This document shows positions 49,201 through 60,000 of a stretch of DNA of 64,000 nt, one piece after another. Below the pieces are notes generated by a model. It was not told the origin of the DNA. It saw only the letters and a program-made list of their open reading frames with translations, and did not search any database. Where the stretch lies: assembly GCA_017506865.1 (NCBI GenBank), contig JAFCMP010000015.1, forward strand, positions 186,001-250,000, in the 5' to 3' direction. The position numbers were made by a program, and so were the translations under genes. Numbering within the stretch: the first letter of the stretch is position 1; every line of letters starts with the position of its first letter. The stretch is from Tribonema minus (Eukaryota; Sar; Xanthophyceae; Tribonematales; Tribonemataceae).

Positions 49201-52200
49201 TGCTCACCTTGCTCAGCTGCTCCGCGGCCCCGCGCACGGCATCCCCGCCGCCGCCGCCTTCGCCGCTGCCGCCGCTGCCGCTGCCGCCGCCGCCGCGCGC
49301 CGCCGCTGCCGCCTCGGCAGCGCCCACGAGGTCCGCCAGCAGCAGCGGCGAGCCGACGGCGGGGACCGTGACAGACAGGACATGCGCAGTGTCCAGCAGC
49401 GCGCCGCCGTGCGCGACGAGGCGGCGCGCGCACGCGACGGCGGCGGCGCGCGCTTCCGCGCACACGGCGCGCGCGGCGCGTAGGGCCTGGAGGGGCAGCG
49501 GCGGCGATGGGGAGACAGCACGCAGTTGCAGCACGGAGAGCGCGTGAGTGTGAGACCTGGCGGTGGCGATGGTAGTGGGCGGCGGCGGCGGCGGGATGAC
49601 GGCGGCGCGCGGTGGCGGCGTGGAGGGCGCGTGAGAGACCTCTTCTTGCGGGCTGCGCTTGCGGGCGCAAAACGGGCGTTGTACAGTGCAGAGCGATGCA
49701 GTGGTGCCGAGCAGCGCTCCGCTGCAGGAGGGGCGATCACGCACATGCCTCACGCCGCGCGCAAGCACCGGCGGCGGCGAGGAGACGGCACGCGGTGCGG
49801 CGCGGAGAGCGCGAGAGGCCTGGCGGTGATGGTGGTGGTTGTGGTGGTGGTTGTGGCGCAGCAATGCGCGCCGCGCCATTGCGAGCCGCGCGGGAGTGTG
49901 CCTGCGCGGCAGTGGCAGCAGCGCGCAGCGGTCGCGCAGCAGCGGGCGGCGCACCGCGCGCAGGGGGTCTGGCGATGAGGAAACGGCGCGGGGGGGGGGG
50001 GGCGGGGCGGGGGTCGGGGGTGGGGTACTGGTGACGTGGGGGGTATACGACGTACTATAGTAATAACTTGTCCTGTGGATGTATGCAACTGAAAATCAAG
50101 GTCGGGTGCACATGTGGGCAGGTGCGGGGGGGCATTTGTGGACGCAAGTATGCGCACAAGGACCTGGGTCAGGGCTAGGATGAGTAGCCGGTCGATACGT
50201 ACCAGGAATGTGGTCAACGTAGAAGTGTCAATATCATTGAGACACTTTCAGACTGTCACATAACACGTACATTCTGTACCATGAGCTCCGATATATCAAT
50301 CATCAGGGCTTTTTCATGCCCTGAGCGAGAATTGACAAAAAGTAGTACATGCATACCTGCGGCGTCGGCTGCGGTTTTCTCTCGCCGGCTGGGCTAGGGC
50401 TAGGGTTAGTAGGAGTTTGTAGGTAGGTACCGGGCTATGTGGTGGACGTAGTACAATACATACCTGCGATGTCGGCCGCGGTTTTCTTTCGCCGATGGCC
50501 TGCAGCAGAGCCTTGAGCTGGCGCGGGATGCGCTCCACGACGTCCAGCGCGCTCGCGACGCACGGGGCCAGCGCGTCCATGTGCGCGAACTGCGCGCGTC
50601 GCGGCAGCGATCAGCAGGTCATGTGTCAGCGCTCCACATATGTGTATGTGTGTGCATGCGCGCTAATGTGTGTGTGTGTGTGCAACTTGTTTGTATGGTG
50701 CGTGTGGAAGTGTATGTGTGTGTGTGTGTGTGTGGTGTGTGTGTGTACGTGCATGCGCGTGTGTGTGCGTGCTGTGTCTGGTGTGTGTATGTGTGCGTGA
50801 GAGCATCACGGCAGCGAGCAGCAGGTCGCGCATCAGCGCTCAACAGATACGCGGGGGGCTGCGCCTCCACGCGCGTAAAGCTGCAGTGTGTCGCAGCGGT
50901 GATGGTCAGCAGGCCAAGGATCGCAGCAGCCCTCAATGGAACTGTGAGGAGGGCAGGGGAAACGGGTCGTCCGCCGTACCGTCCGTGCCCGCGCCAGATG
51001 AGGATGCTAGCTGCAAGCCACGACATGAGCAGCACATCACCAACACCACTACCGCGTGCCTGCTCAGCGTTGCTGGCACACAGCGTCAACGGCGGACAGA
51101 CGATCGAAAACTACGCAGCAAGACTACGCGCGCATACGCACTTAGCAAATCCACCAATCTCACCTCTACGCACTCAGCCAACGCATTTAGCGCGTCCCGC
51201 GCAATCTCCGCCCCCACCGCGCCCGCAGCCTCGCCCGCGGCGCCCCCCTCCGCAGCCACCGCCGCCGCCGCCGCCAGCGCCGCCATCACGCGCGCCACCA
51301 CCGCCGCGTGCACCGCCGCCGCGGCGTTCTCCGCGGTGAACGCCACCATGACGCCCGTGATCGGCAGCAGCCGCGCCGCACGCGACGCCGCCGCCACCGC
51401 CGCCGACGCCGACAGCGGCGGCGCTTCCGCTGCAGCTGGCGGCGCCGCAGTCACCGATGACAGCGGCGCCGCCGCTGCCGGCGCCGCCGCTGAGGAAGTC
51501 TGCGGCGCTGCTGCCTCATCGGCACTGTTGGCGACTGCCGGCAATGAGGCAGTTGCGCCCGCTGGCGCAGCGGCGGCGGCAACGGCGGGCGACGAGGGCG
51601 CGGCGGCTTCGCCGGCGGCAGCAGCGGCGGCGGCGAGCGCGGGCGGCAGCGCGGCGCGCAGGCAGCGGTTGATAATGCTCAGCGGCGCGAGCGGCGGCAG
51701 TTCGTACGTGATGTGGATGGTGGGCGGCGGGGGGGTGGGGGCCTCAGCAGCTGCGGGGGGGAAGGGGGGGAAGGGGGGGAAGGAGGGGGGGGGGGGTGAG
51801 GCGGAAGAAGGCGCGGCACACTGATGAGGTGTGTCGCACTGGCAGGCTGCTGCGGGACCGCAATGCGAACGCAGGCCCCAGCTTGCGCATGGCGTTGCAC
51901 GTTTCCGGCACGCAGATTCGCACTACGTCAGACGACGCCATTGTCCCGAACAACCGCAACCGGTCACTCCTCGATCCCGACCACCTCTTTGATGGCATAA
52001 TACTTCAAAGTATCATGTGCACTTCAAGCGGTGACGCGCTACGGCGGCGACTGACTCACGCTCTGCGTCCGGGTGCTGCGCCGCCGCCGCCGCCGCCGCG
52101 CCGCCGCCGCCGCGGCGCCGCGCCGCCAGCGCGCTGCAGAACGGCTCTGCCACCACGCCCAGCATCTCGATTACCGCGCCTTCGTCGTCCACCGCAGGCA

Positions 52201-54654
52201 GCTGCTCCGCGCCCTTGATGGTGACCTCCACCTGGATTGCACGGGGGCAGGGCAGGGGGGGGGGGGTGAACACAACCGGTGAGGCCCGTGACAATGACCT
52301 AGGCTTAGGGTTAGGGGTAGGGTTAGGGTTGTGGGCACCCGTGCGAGCGCCGAGCCCCAACAGTCCAATCCCAAGCCTGCTTCCGATCGTACTAACGGTG
52401 TCCAGTGTCACTGACCGATGCGTGCAGTGTGCAGCGCTGAACGCGGTGCGGATGTGAGAGCTGCGCGCCAGTGCCGGGTGCCGCAGCAGCGCATCGCGCT
52501 TGTCGCCCGTGCTCGGCGCTCGATGACGTGAGAGCTGCGCGCACGCGCATTGGGCAAGTGCCGCGGGGGGGGGGGGCGTTGCCGACAACTGCGACGTCGA
52601 TGCCGCGACCGTGCAGCGCGTCGAGTGACGCACGCACCAGGCTCACGCTTGCGCTCAAGCACGCCGCCGTGAAAGCCGAGCGTTGCTGCAGCAGCAGCAG
52701 CCCCCCCCCCCCCGGGCGCCTCACCACATCGCCCAGCAATTGACCAACGCACCAGCCTCGCGCTCGCGCCGGAACATGCAACCGTGAAGCGCCGAACGGT
52801 GCTGCAGCAGCACCCCCCCCCGGGCGCCTCACCACATCGCTCAGTAATTGACCGACGCACCAGGCTTGCGCTCGCTGGCGCTGGAGCTCGTCGTCGTGAA
52901 CGCCGAGCGCTGCCGCAGCAACAACCCCCCGTGCCTCAGGCTTCTCGTGGTACTCCTCGCTCTCCAGAGCGCCCTTGAGTGACCGTCCAGATCCCCCAGC
53001 CTGTCCAGCCTTCTGTCACAGCTACCTCGAAGCGCATCGCTCAGCGACCCAACGCACGCACCAGGCTCGCGCTCGCACTCGCACTCGAGCGCCGCTCGCG
53101 CTCGCACTCGAGCGCGCCGCTGTGAACGCCGAGCCCCTGCTGCAACAACATACCCCCCCACCACATTGCTCAACGACACACCACATCGCTCAACGCACCA
53201 GGCTCGCGCTCGCGCTCGAGCACGCCGCCGTGAACGCCTCCCAGTCGGCGGCGGCGAGGGCGTCCAGAAAGGCGGTCACGGCGCGCGCGAGCGCCGCGGA
53301 GAACGCTCCGCGCGGACCGAGCCCCCGCGCCAGCGCGCGCAGCCACTGGAACAGCGCCTCCGACACGTCCTCCACAAGGTCGCAGACGGCGGCGTGGCAG
53401 TGGTCATCCGCAGGCGGCGGCGCAGAGAGGCGCAGGAGGCGCGTCGCCGCCTGCAGTTGGGGTTGGAGGGGCGCCGCACGGCGGGGGGGGGGGGGGGGGG
53501 GGGGGGAGTGGTGAGGGTTGTTCGGGGGGGGGGGGGGGAGGGGGGGGAGACGCGCAGGAGGTGTGTCGCGGCGTAAGTTAACTCTTCAGCTGTGATGAGT
53601 TGATTCCTTTGGCAACTTCATCATCGATTATTACAAACGGGAAGGCGCGCGCCGGTGGAACCGCTCGAAGAACCGCCGGAATCAGGGCAGGGGGCCCTAA
53701 ACTGTATTCGAAGAGTAGTTGGCGCGCAGTAGACAACGAGGTCTGCCGAGGCGGCTGTGACGCCTCTCTCGCACACCGGAAACGCACGGGCATGAACTGT
53801 TTTGACCCCTCCGACACCATGCGTGACACGCATTATTCAGCAGTGCTGGCTCAGGCCGCCGCGCGCTGCTGCGCGTGGGTTCTATGCGCTCGGCAGTTAC
53901 ACCGTAACAGCCGCCACGCCCCCCCTCATTAGCCCCGCCACTGCAACCCCCGGGCGCACCTACCTGTGTGGCGCTGACTTTAACCGCGGTCTCCTCCCAG
54001 AACTCAGGGGGCTCCAGCACCGCCGTCCGCAGCAGCGCCGCGAGCTGCGGCACGGCAGCGCTCAGCGCCTCGCGCTGCGCCGCCGCCGCGTGCTGCGCCG
54101 CCAGCCCCGCCGCCGCCAGCAGCACCGCCAGATCCTCGCGGCGGTCGTCTGCGCACGTGTAGCAACGAGTACGAAGTATTACATAGGCTTAGATGCATGT
54201 ACCATTGGGATGTTATCATCATGCGGTCCATCGGGGGGGGGAGCAGCATATGCCGCTGTGCTGTATGTGGCACGTGTGTACGTCTCGTGTCCTCCTACAC
54301 TGCACTATACTGTACACAGTCTTGATGCACTTTGATCAAAACTATTTTGTTATCAGCACTACAGTGCTGAGCACTGCTGCGTTGTGGAACGCCGCCTTCG
54401 CACACGCGCTGCAATGGGGCACCAGCCGCACAAGCTTGTGCCGCGTGAGCGGTTCCCCCCTCCCCCGCGCCAAGATAAACGCAATCATCGGGGCTGGTCG
54501 CTGCTACACAAAGAGCATAAAAAACAACAAATAAGAGGCTGCTCACCGGCGACATCGGCTTCGGTCGCCGCCGTGGCGAGCTGCAGCAGCTCTCCCAGCC
54601 ACACCTCAGTAGCGGGAGCGTCCAGCCCTGATAGCTGCGCCTTGACCCACGCGG
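43270..54654 (-). CDS. Large Ala-rich alpha-helical protein, family unknown (HEAT/ARM-like?); 5' exons not found
   Basis: Exons in order: 54547-54654, 53964-54148, 53199-53450, 52060-52231, 51164-51750, 50464-50589, 49208-49486, 48037-48151, 47154-47227, 46006-46197, 44810-45278, 43270-43565 (TGA at 43270); about 950 residues. All junction phases agree (0 or 1), which strongly supports one gene; the start exon lies above 54654. The product is made of short amphipathic helices with few charged motifs (VWLGELLQLATAATEADVAG, SEALFQWLRALARGLG, VASALDVVERIPRQLKALLQ), as in HEAT/ARM solenoids such as karyopherins, but no diagnostic motif is present and I do not assign a family. Ala/Gly linkers interrupt it, and exon 44810-45278 codes an acidic Glu/Gly/Asp run. 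Three exons have edge copies in adjacent introns. Confidence 0.6.
46286..46317. repeat. Interstitial telomere-like repeat (CCCTAA on plus)
   Basis: ACCCTAACCCTAACC followed by variants, in the intron upstream (gene sense) of exon 46006-46197. Confidence 0.85.
47676..47758. repeat. Two interstitial telomere-like tracts (CCCTAA on plus)
   Basis: A clean CTAACCCTAACCCTAACCCT tract and, 40 bp on, a degenerate CCTAACCCTAATCCTGATCC tract, in an intron. Confidence 0.9.
48152..48900 (-). repeat. Array of acceptor-edge copies upstream of exon 48037-48151
   Basis: The exon start (ALRNASRYSSAA) with its GCAG acceptor recurs near 48285-48320 (ALRSADRYSGAL) and 48430-48470, and in weaker form near 48620 and 48790. 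Copies are joined by a repeated intron segment containing GTGAGCAGAA and GCGCTGTCGC. The period is about 145-170 bp. Confidence 0.75.
49490..49990. repeat. Diverged tandem duplication of intron sequence, about 250 bp unit
   Basis: 49490-49730 and 49755-49990 share GGCGGCGA..GGAGACxGCACGC, CGGAGAGCGCG and CCTGGCGGTG blocks in order. It lies in the intron upstream (gene sense) of exon 49208-49486, beginning at the exon's 5' edge. Confidence 0.65.
50357..50395 (-). repeat. Donor-edge copy of exon 50464-50589
   Basis: Matches the exon end (GCGAAAGAAAACCGCGGCC...GCAG then GTATG), 107 bp into the downstream intron, with the donor intact. Confidence 0.85.
50636..50805. repeat. TG/CA-rich microsatellite tract
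   Basis: Long imperfect TG dinucleotide runs broken by CATGCGCG and similar words, within an intron of the large helical protein gene. Confidence 0.9.
52300..52331. repeat. Interstitial telomere-like repeat
   Basis: CTTAGGGTTAGGGGTAGGGT-type units in the intron upstream (gene sense) of exon 52060-52231. Confidence 0.85.
52638..53125 (-). repeat. Array of four donor-edge copies of exon 53199-53450
   Basis: The exon end (coding FTAACSSASASL, then GTGCGTTG) recurs with edges at 53062, 52861, 52753 and 52638 in the downstream intron, all retaining GTGCGT. Each copy is preceded by CTGCTGCAGCAG-like sequence and followed by a C/G run. Spacing is about 105-205 bp. Confidence 0.88.
53480..53545. 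repeat. Long G/C homopolymers at exon 53199-53450 acceptor
   Basis: Two plus-strand G-runs, about 24 and about 17 long, together with GGGG-rich linkers. In gene sense they form a C-tract upstream of the CTGCAG acceptor at 53451. Confidence 0.9.
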
Positions 54655-57060
54655 CTGCAGCGCAGCGGCGCACACGGCAGCACCCAAGTCAGCAGCGCGG
54701 TGTGGTGTGCGAGGGTCCGGCAACGTGCAGCACTTTTAATGGATGGCGTGCTCGGGTGCTCGGTGGGTGTCTGCATTTGCCTTCAAGCTGCTGGACTTTA
54801 GCCTGCCCCATGCAGGGAATAGAAAAGCTGCTGCTGCGAGTGCAAAGGTTTCATGTTGCTGATGGTACAGTGAGCAGTGGTGGTTTGCAGTGCACCGAAG
54901 CACGGCGGCGACGGTTAGGTGTAAGGGAAGCTAGCCACTGACCCACTGAGGCCTGGCAGCCTACTACTAACATCCCATCCCACAGCACAGGTGGCAGTAG
55001 TGAGGTAGGTGTGACTCGTGCCTGCGACAAGCGCCTGCCTCTTCGTGCACCGCCTTCGAATCGCATAAACTTGCACGTTGGAATTGGAAAGCACGAAATC
55101 ACTCACACAGGGCATATTGACGCATGTGATTGGACTTTACGCCAAACTCTCAGAGGAGCAGTGTGCGACTGGCGCGACTAATGGACATCAAGTCATATTT
55201 CACAGAGTGTCGTCCTGTGAGGTTTGCAGTTGAGGTGCAGCAGGTAACGATGCATGACAATTCGAGCAACAGCTCTTATTGCTAAAGCAGGTTCCATTGC
55301 TCTCTATGGTCACATTTCAAAACGTGTTGTCGTCGTCTGAGGTGATCACGGGTCTCACCCTCCCGTCCCGACTGCCGCAAGCCTGCAAGGTCAAACGTCA
55401 TGGCGCCGCGCGCCCTGGCGGCCGCCCTGAAGGGCCCTTGGCCTCTCGTGCGCTCCCGGTTCTCCAACGCCACTGTGTCCAAAGAGCGTCACCTCCTGCT
55501 TCTTCAACTTTGCGTTGAAGTAGGACATCAGGTGCCCTCCACCCCGAAAGCTGTAAAAGGTGCCCGCAGCCACGACATTCACCCTCGACGACGGCAGCAG
55601 GGTCAGCTACGACAACCATCGCGCAGCACTGGGAGGGCGTGAGGGGGATGATGCAGCGCTCCAGGCGCTCAGAGAGGCTTGAGGCTGTTGGCTGAGCGAC
55701 AGCGACAGACAACAGGTCTCGACACCCACTCAAACCTATCAGCGACGCGTCAGTGCTCATCAGTAGCGCTTGTTGTCAATGAGGCTACCTGAAGCTGCAT
55801 CCCCCTCACGCGTTGCCAGTGCGGCGTCGTGGTTCTTGTAGCTAGCCCTGCTGCCATCGTCGAGGGTAAAAGTCTTGGCTGCGGGTACTCGAGCACGAGC
55901 CTCAGCGTCAGAGTGAGGTCCAGCATGCTACGGTGCAGAGTTCGAGGTGCCACTTGCGGATCAGGTGTCAATTGCAGTTCACGCCCTCCGCCCGCCTCTT
56001 GGAGTAGCATCTGCGACTCCCCCCTTGAGCTGACACCCGACAGAGCCAAGACGCAGTGCTTCCTACATGAGGCGATATTTGTTGCCGCCTGCCCGCCGAG
56101 GCCTGCAACAAAAGCCTGGCGACCGGTGGGAGCCAGGCGCAACTGCGGGTGCGGTACTACATCGGCAGATTATTGGCTAGGTACTGAGAAGTCGACGATT
56201 TGTACGGGGGCTGCATCCGACGCTGCTTCCAAGCGATTGCCGCGCCATGTAGAAAGCCACGAAACATTGATGCCAATGCCACTGGCGGCCTCGCGCGAGG
56301 GTTTAAACGGTAGGAAGTGGTATAATGCGGCCGCGCTGCATGCCATCGTGTGGCGTGCAAGCAGTGCGCCGCGCAGCTGCACGCTCCCCCGCGTAGCGGC
56401 CCGCATCCCGCTGCCTGACCTCTGTGATACAGCAAAGCAGCCTGGAGTCTATGTTCTTGAGCAATAGAGCTGCTGAGCTGCTAGTGACATCAAAGTGCAA
56501 CCAACTTGCAGGGCAAACATCAGTGGGGCAAACAAAGACACACCTGTGTAGACATGACTGAAGAAGGAGAGTGAGCCCAATGGATATGGCTCAGCTCCAG
56601 AGGTCTTGCTGTCTCCCAGCCAGGATGGCCTCTTGTTGCTTGCCTTGTAGGTGCCTCGAGCACTTGTTGTTGAAGCAAAAAAAAGCCGTCCTCCTAGTTG
56701 CTGGCACAGGGCTTGAAGTTGAAGTACCGGTCCAGAGAACGGTCTCCCCCTTCCAGAGCTCCTGGCATTTCATGCTACTTGTAGCATAAAACAGAGAACT
56801 TGTATCATCCCTCTTCTTTGAAAGGGCCGCCGTCCGCGGCGCCCACTAGACTGGTGCGCGGAAGTCGACGTTTTATGATACTTGATATTCAGCAATCCGC
56901 CTGCTCTGTCGCATCATAGCCAGGTTCTTGTCTTGTCTAGGTTTAGGGTGCGTCACCGTTCACCGTTCCTTCACGCCAAGCGCGTGAGCTCAACACGGCT
57001 TCAGGGTCAACACCGATGCTTCACCGCTCCTTCGCACCACGCGTGCGAGTTCAACGCGAT
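54655..57060. other. Region without a complete gene, flanking the retroelement
   Basis: Should contain the missing 5' exon(s) of the helical-protein gene and the 3' LTR of the retroelement, but neither could be fixed. It includes the inverted pair at 55560-55888. Just before the polyprotein stop, two imperfect about 50-bp units (56966-57017 and 57021-57072) share CACCGxTCCTTCxC and GAGxTCAACxCG. Confidence 0.45.
55560..55888. repeat. Inverted pair of related coding-like segments
   Basis: 55560-55657 (plus) and 55794-55888 (minus) are about 80% identical and point toward each other. In matching frames they code PAATTFTLDDGSRVSYDNH and PAAKTFTLDDGSRASYKNH, each running to a stop. Differences fall mostly at third positions and one gap is 3 bases, as expected for protein-coding paralogues. 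They may be last exons of a tail-to-tail duplicated gene pair; upstream exons were not resolved. Confidence 0.5.
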
Positions 57061-60000
57061 TCAACATTTGCGCAGGCGTTTCTGGGGTCTAGTATCCCCG
57101 GTCTCGTGACTTGCAGCTGGCAAATCAATTTGTATGTCGGCCTTGAGCGGCTCCTCGGCGAGCTCGCGTGCCAGCATGAGGTTCCAAGATGAAGGTTCAG
57201 CTCGAGCGTCATCACGGTAATATTCGGCTCTGAGCTTCAAACGCTTCTCTAGAGGCTTTTGTCCTCGCGTGTTGGGGAACTCCACATCAAAAGTGAATTC
57301 TCCACAATCGCGCTTGGCGGACACAAGCCTAAGCAAGACGCCGCGGCTCCATCCGGAAGGGAACCGGTAGCGGAGAACTTGGCCAACGTAGAGTGGTCCA
57401 AAGTCAGTTGGCAAGCATGGACTCACAGTCACTCTTACATTAGCAGGCGGGTCAGCCGTAAGGCTGGAGTCAAAGGCAGGTTCTGGCTCGTTGCGCTGAC
57501 GCGCTAACCTACGCAGTCTGTCGCGCACGCCTTCGGCCATGAGCTTAGCAGCCCGTACCTGAGAAGACGTTAAGTCCTCCCACGTGCCATCAGAGTAGCG
57601 TACACGCCAGCGGGACAGCGCGAAGTCACGTACCTGGCCCCACAAGTAGTCAGTCGAGTTCGGCACATCATTGACTTGCCGGACCACTTGCGTGCCGCAA
57701 GGGTATCGCAGCAATGCAGCATCTTTGGACAGCGTGCAATCTTCGCGAGGAAGGTGACGTTCAGCGTATGGGGGAACGTTACCTTGGTGCTTGAGCTCAT
57801 ACAAAGCATGAAAAGTGTCCAGTACCCATGGTGGTATGAACACCAGTTCTACAAGCTCTTTCTCGCGCACCCACTCTGAAGTAGTGCCGTCGCGCGCCAG
57901 CCACTTGTATGACCAGCCGCCGTCCTCGTCAGCTCTGCGGTCCAGTATCTGGCACAATTGCTGGTCAGGGTCCAGCTCTTGCAGTTGCGCGGAGTCCAGG
58001 AGGGCATGTACTCCCTCAATGTCAAGTCGCGCGGGTCTGGGGTGATATGGCTTCATGTTTTCAACATGCGCGGTGGTCTCGCGTATGCGCGTGCCCATGA
58101 GTTGGCATTGAAAAGAAAGCCCTGAGTCACCGTACGGAGCTACTAGCTTCCAGGGGCCAGTGAAATGCTCCTCAATGGCACTTGCGCGGCCGCGTGAAGG
58201 TGGTTTCTTGATCCACACATAGTCACCGACCTCCAAGTGTACAGTGCGTTGGATTTGGTCATTGCGAGCTTGAATGCGCTCAGCACGTTGCTGCAGCGCC
58301 TCGCCAACCGCCTCCTCAGCAAGTTTAAGATTTTCTTGCAGACGCTTTACCTCAGCATGTAGGTCTTGTGGACTTGCAACCTCAGAGGTCAAAGCGTCAA
58401 GAGGGAAGCGTGCTTCGCGACCATAAACACAGAAGAATGGGGTCAGACCCGTCTCCTCCCTAGGCGTGTTCCTGAGCGCAAATTGCACGGCATCAAGGTA
58501 TACATGCCAGCGTGCCTGGTAGCGAGAACAGAGTCTAGCAAGCGCTCGCTTGACGCGCCCATTCATGTTCTCAACGACGCCGTTAGACTGGGGGTGATAT
58601 GCGCTGGTTTCAATCTTGTGCACTTTAAAGAAGGTGCAGAGCGTGGTTATCAGCGCACTCATGAATTCTGCGGCCCTGTCAGACATCAGCTCTTCCACAA
58701 GCGCGCCGCACTCAAAGAGCACTCTTGCCAGTAGGGGTGCGGCCTCAGCTGCTGATCGTGTCTTTACGGGGAAAAGCCAACAGTAGCCTGACCTAGCTTC
58801 GGTGATGATGAGCAAGTATCGATGCCCTTCTGAGGAAAGGACGCCGACTTCGGTGTAGTCCACATGCAAGCGTTGCCACATGTGTGTAGATGGCATCAGT
58901 GCTTGCTTGTACCTGGCAGTGGACTGCGGTTTGGTTTGTTGACAAGGGACGCATGAGCGTACGTAGTCTCGGACGTCAGCGCCTAACCCTCTCCAATACA
59001 TGCGTTCCAGCACCTTGGCGTGCGTGGCAGCGGTCGAGGGGTGTTGAGCACTGCCATCATCATGGCAAAGACGGAGCACTAGTGGCTTCAAAGCGTCGGG
59101 GATCACCCACTGAGTAATTAAGGTGCCCTTCTTTGACCGACTTGCCATGAAGTGCACGAGTAAACCGTCAGGTTCAACTGTGAAAAACTCTTGGTTCTGG
59201 CTGACAAATTTGGCAAGGCTAGGGTCAGGGGTCTGGCCTTGTGTTTCCAGATAGTGCTTCACAGATGAACAGAAATGGTCACTTTCCTGCCAACGCACAA
59301 AGTTTTTGCGTTCCAGCATAGCAGGTGAAGACTCTAGGCGTGAGTCAGACTCTCCAGTCTGGGTTGACATATTGTCATCTGAAGTATCTGCTTCAGCGTC
59401 TTCAGCTCCAAGGGCAAGGTCAGTGATTTCGCTAGTTTCGGTTGGAGCAGTTGCATCTCTAAGCGGCGAGAGTATCGCAGCGCAGCTGTCCCAAATGTGC
59501 TCAGAATACGAGCCCAATTTCATGCTGCAAAGCATGGAAACGAGGGGAGTGTTTTCTAGTTCTGGTTCACCTCCCTCTTCTTTGAAAAGCGCGGTGTGCA
59601 CGCACGCGCTCTCGTGCATGGTATCACTGAGGTCATGTACCTCCTGAGGTGTCAATGTACCCATGCGGTTGCTCAGTTTTGTAGATATTTGTGCAAGTTT
59701 GTTAAATTTAAAAGCCGTGGCTCCTGGGCATGCCGTATAAGCACCTATACGGCCTAGAAATGCTGGTGAGTCTTGCAGTTGTTCATCATCAAAACGTACC
59801 CCAGACGGAGGTGCAGGTCCAGCATCGGTGCAGTCGGGCCACTGCTCGTCAGCGTGCTCGTACTGCCTAGGTCCGATGATCTCCGTCATCTGAGGCATGC
59901 GTGAAGGGCAGTCTGCATTGCCATTGTCTTTGCCAGGCCTGTGTACGACCATGATGTCGTATTCCTGGAGACGCATGGCCCAATGTAGCAGCTTGCTATT

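Noticed and set aside
50670-51824. 384-codon plus-strand frame
   Set aside because: It lies antisense to the phase-consistent exon 51164-51750 and is filled with Cys/Val from a TG microsatellite, then Ala/Thr from GC-rich sequence.
56591-56773. 60-codon minus frame with Cys residues
   Set aside because: Short, with no repeat of the Cys spacing and no splice or family support.
56500-57060. 3' LTR of the retroelement
   Set aside because: It must lie near here, but without the other LTR in the window no ends, TG..CA termini or target duplication can be fixed, so no feature is called.
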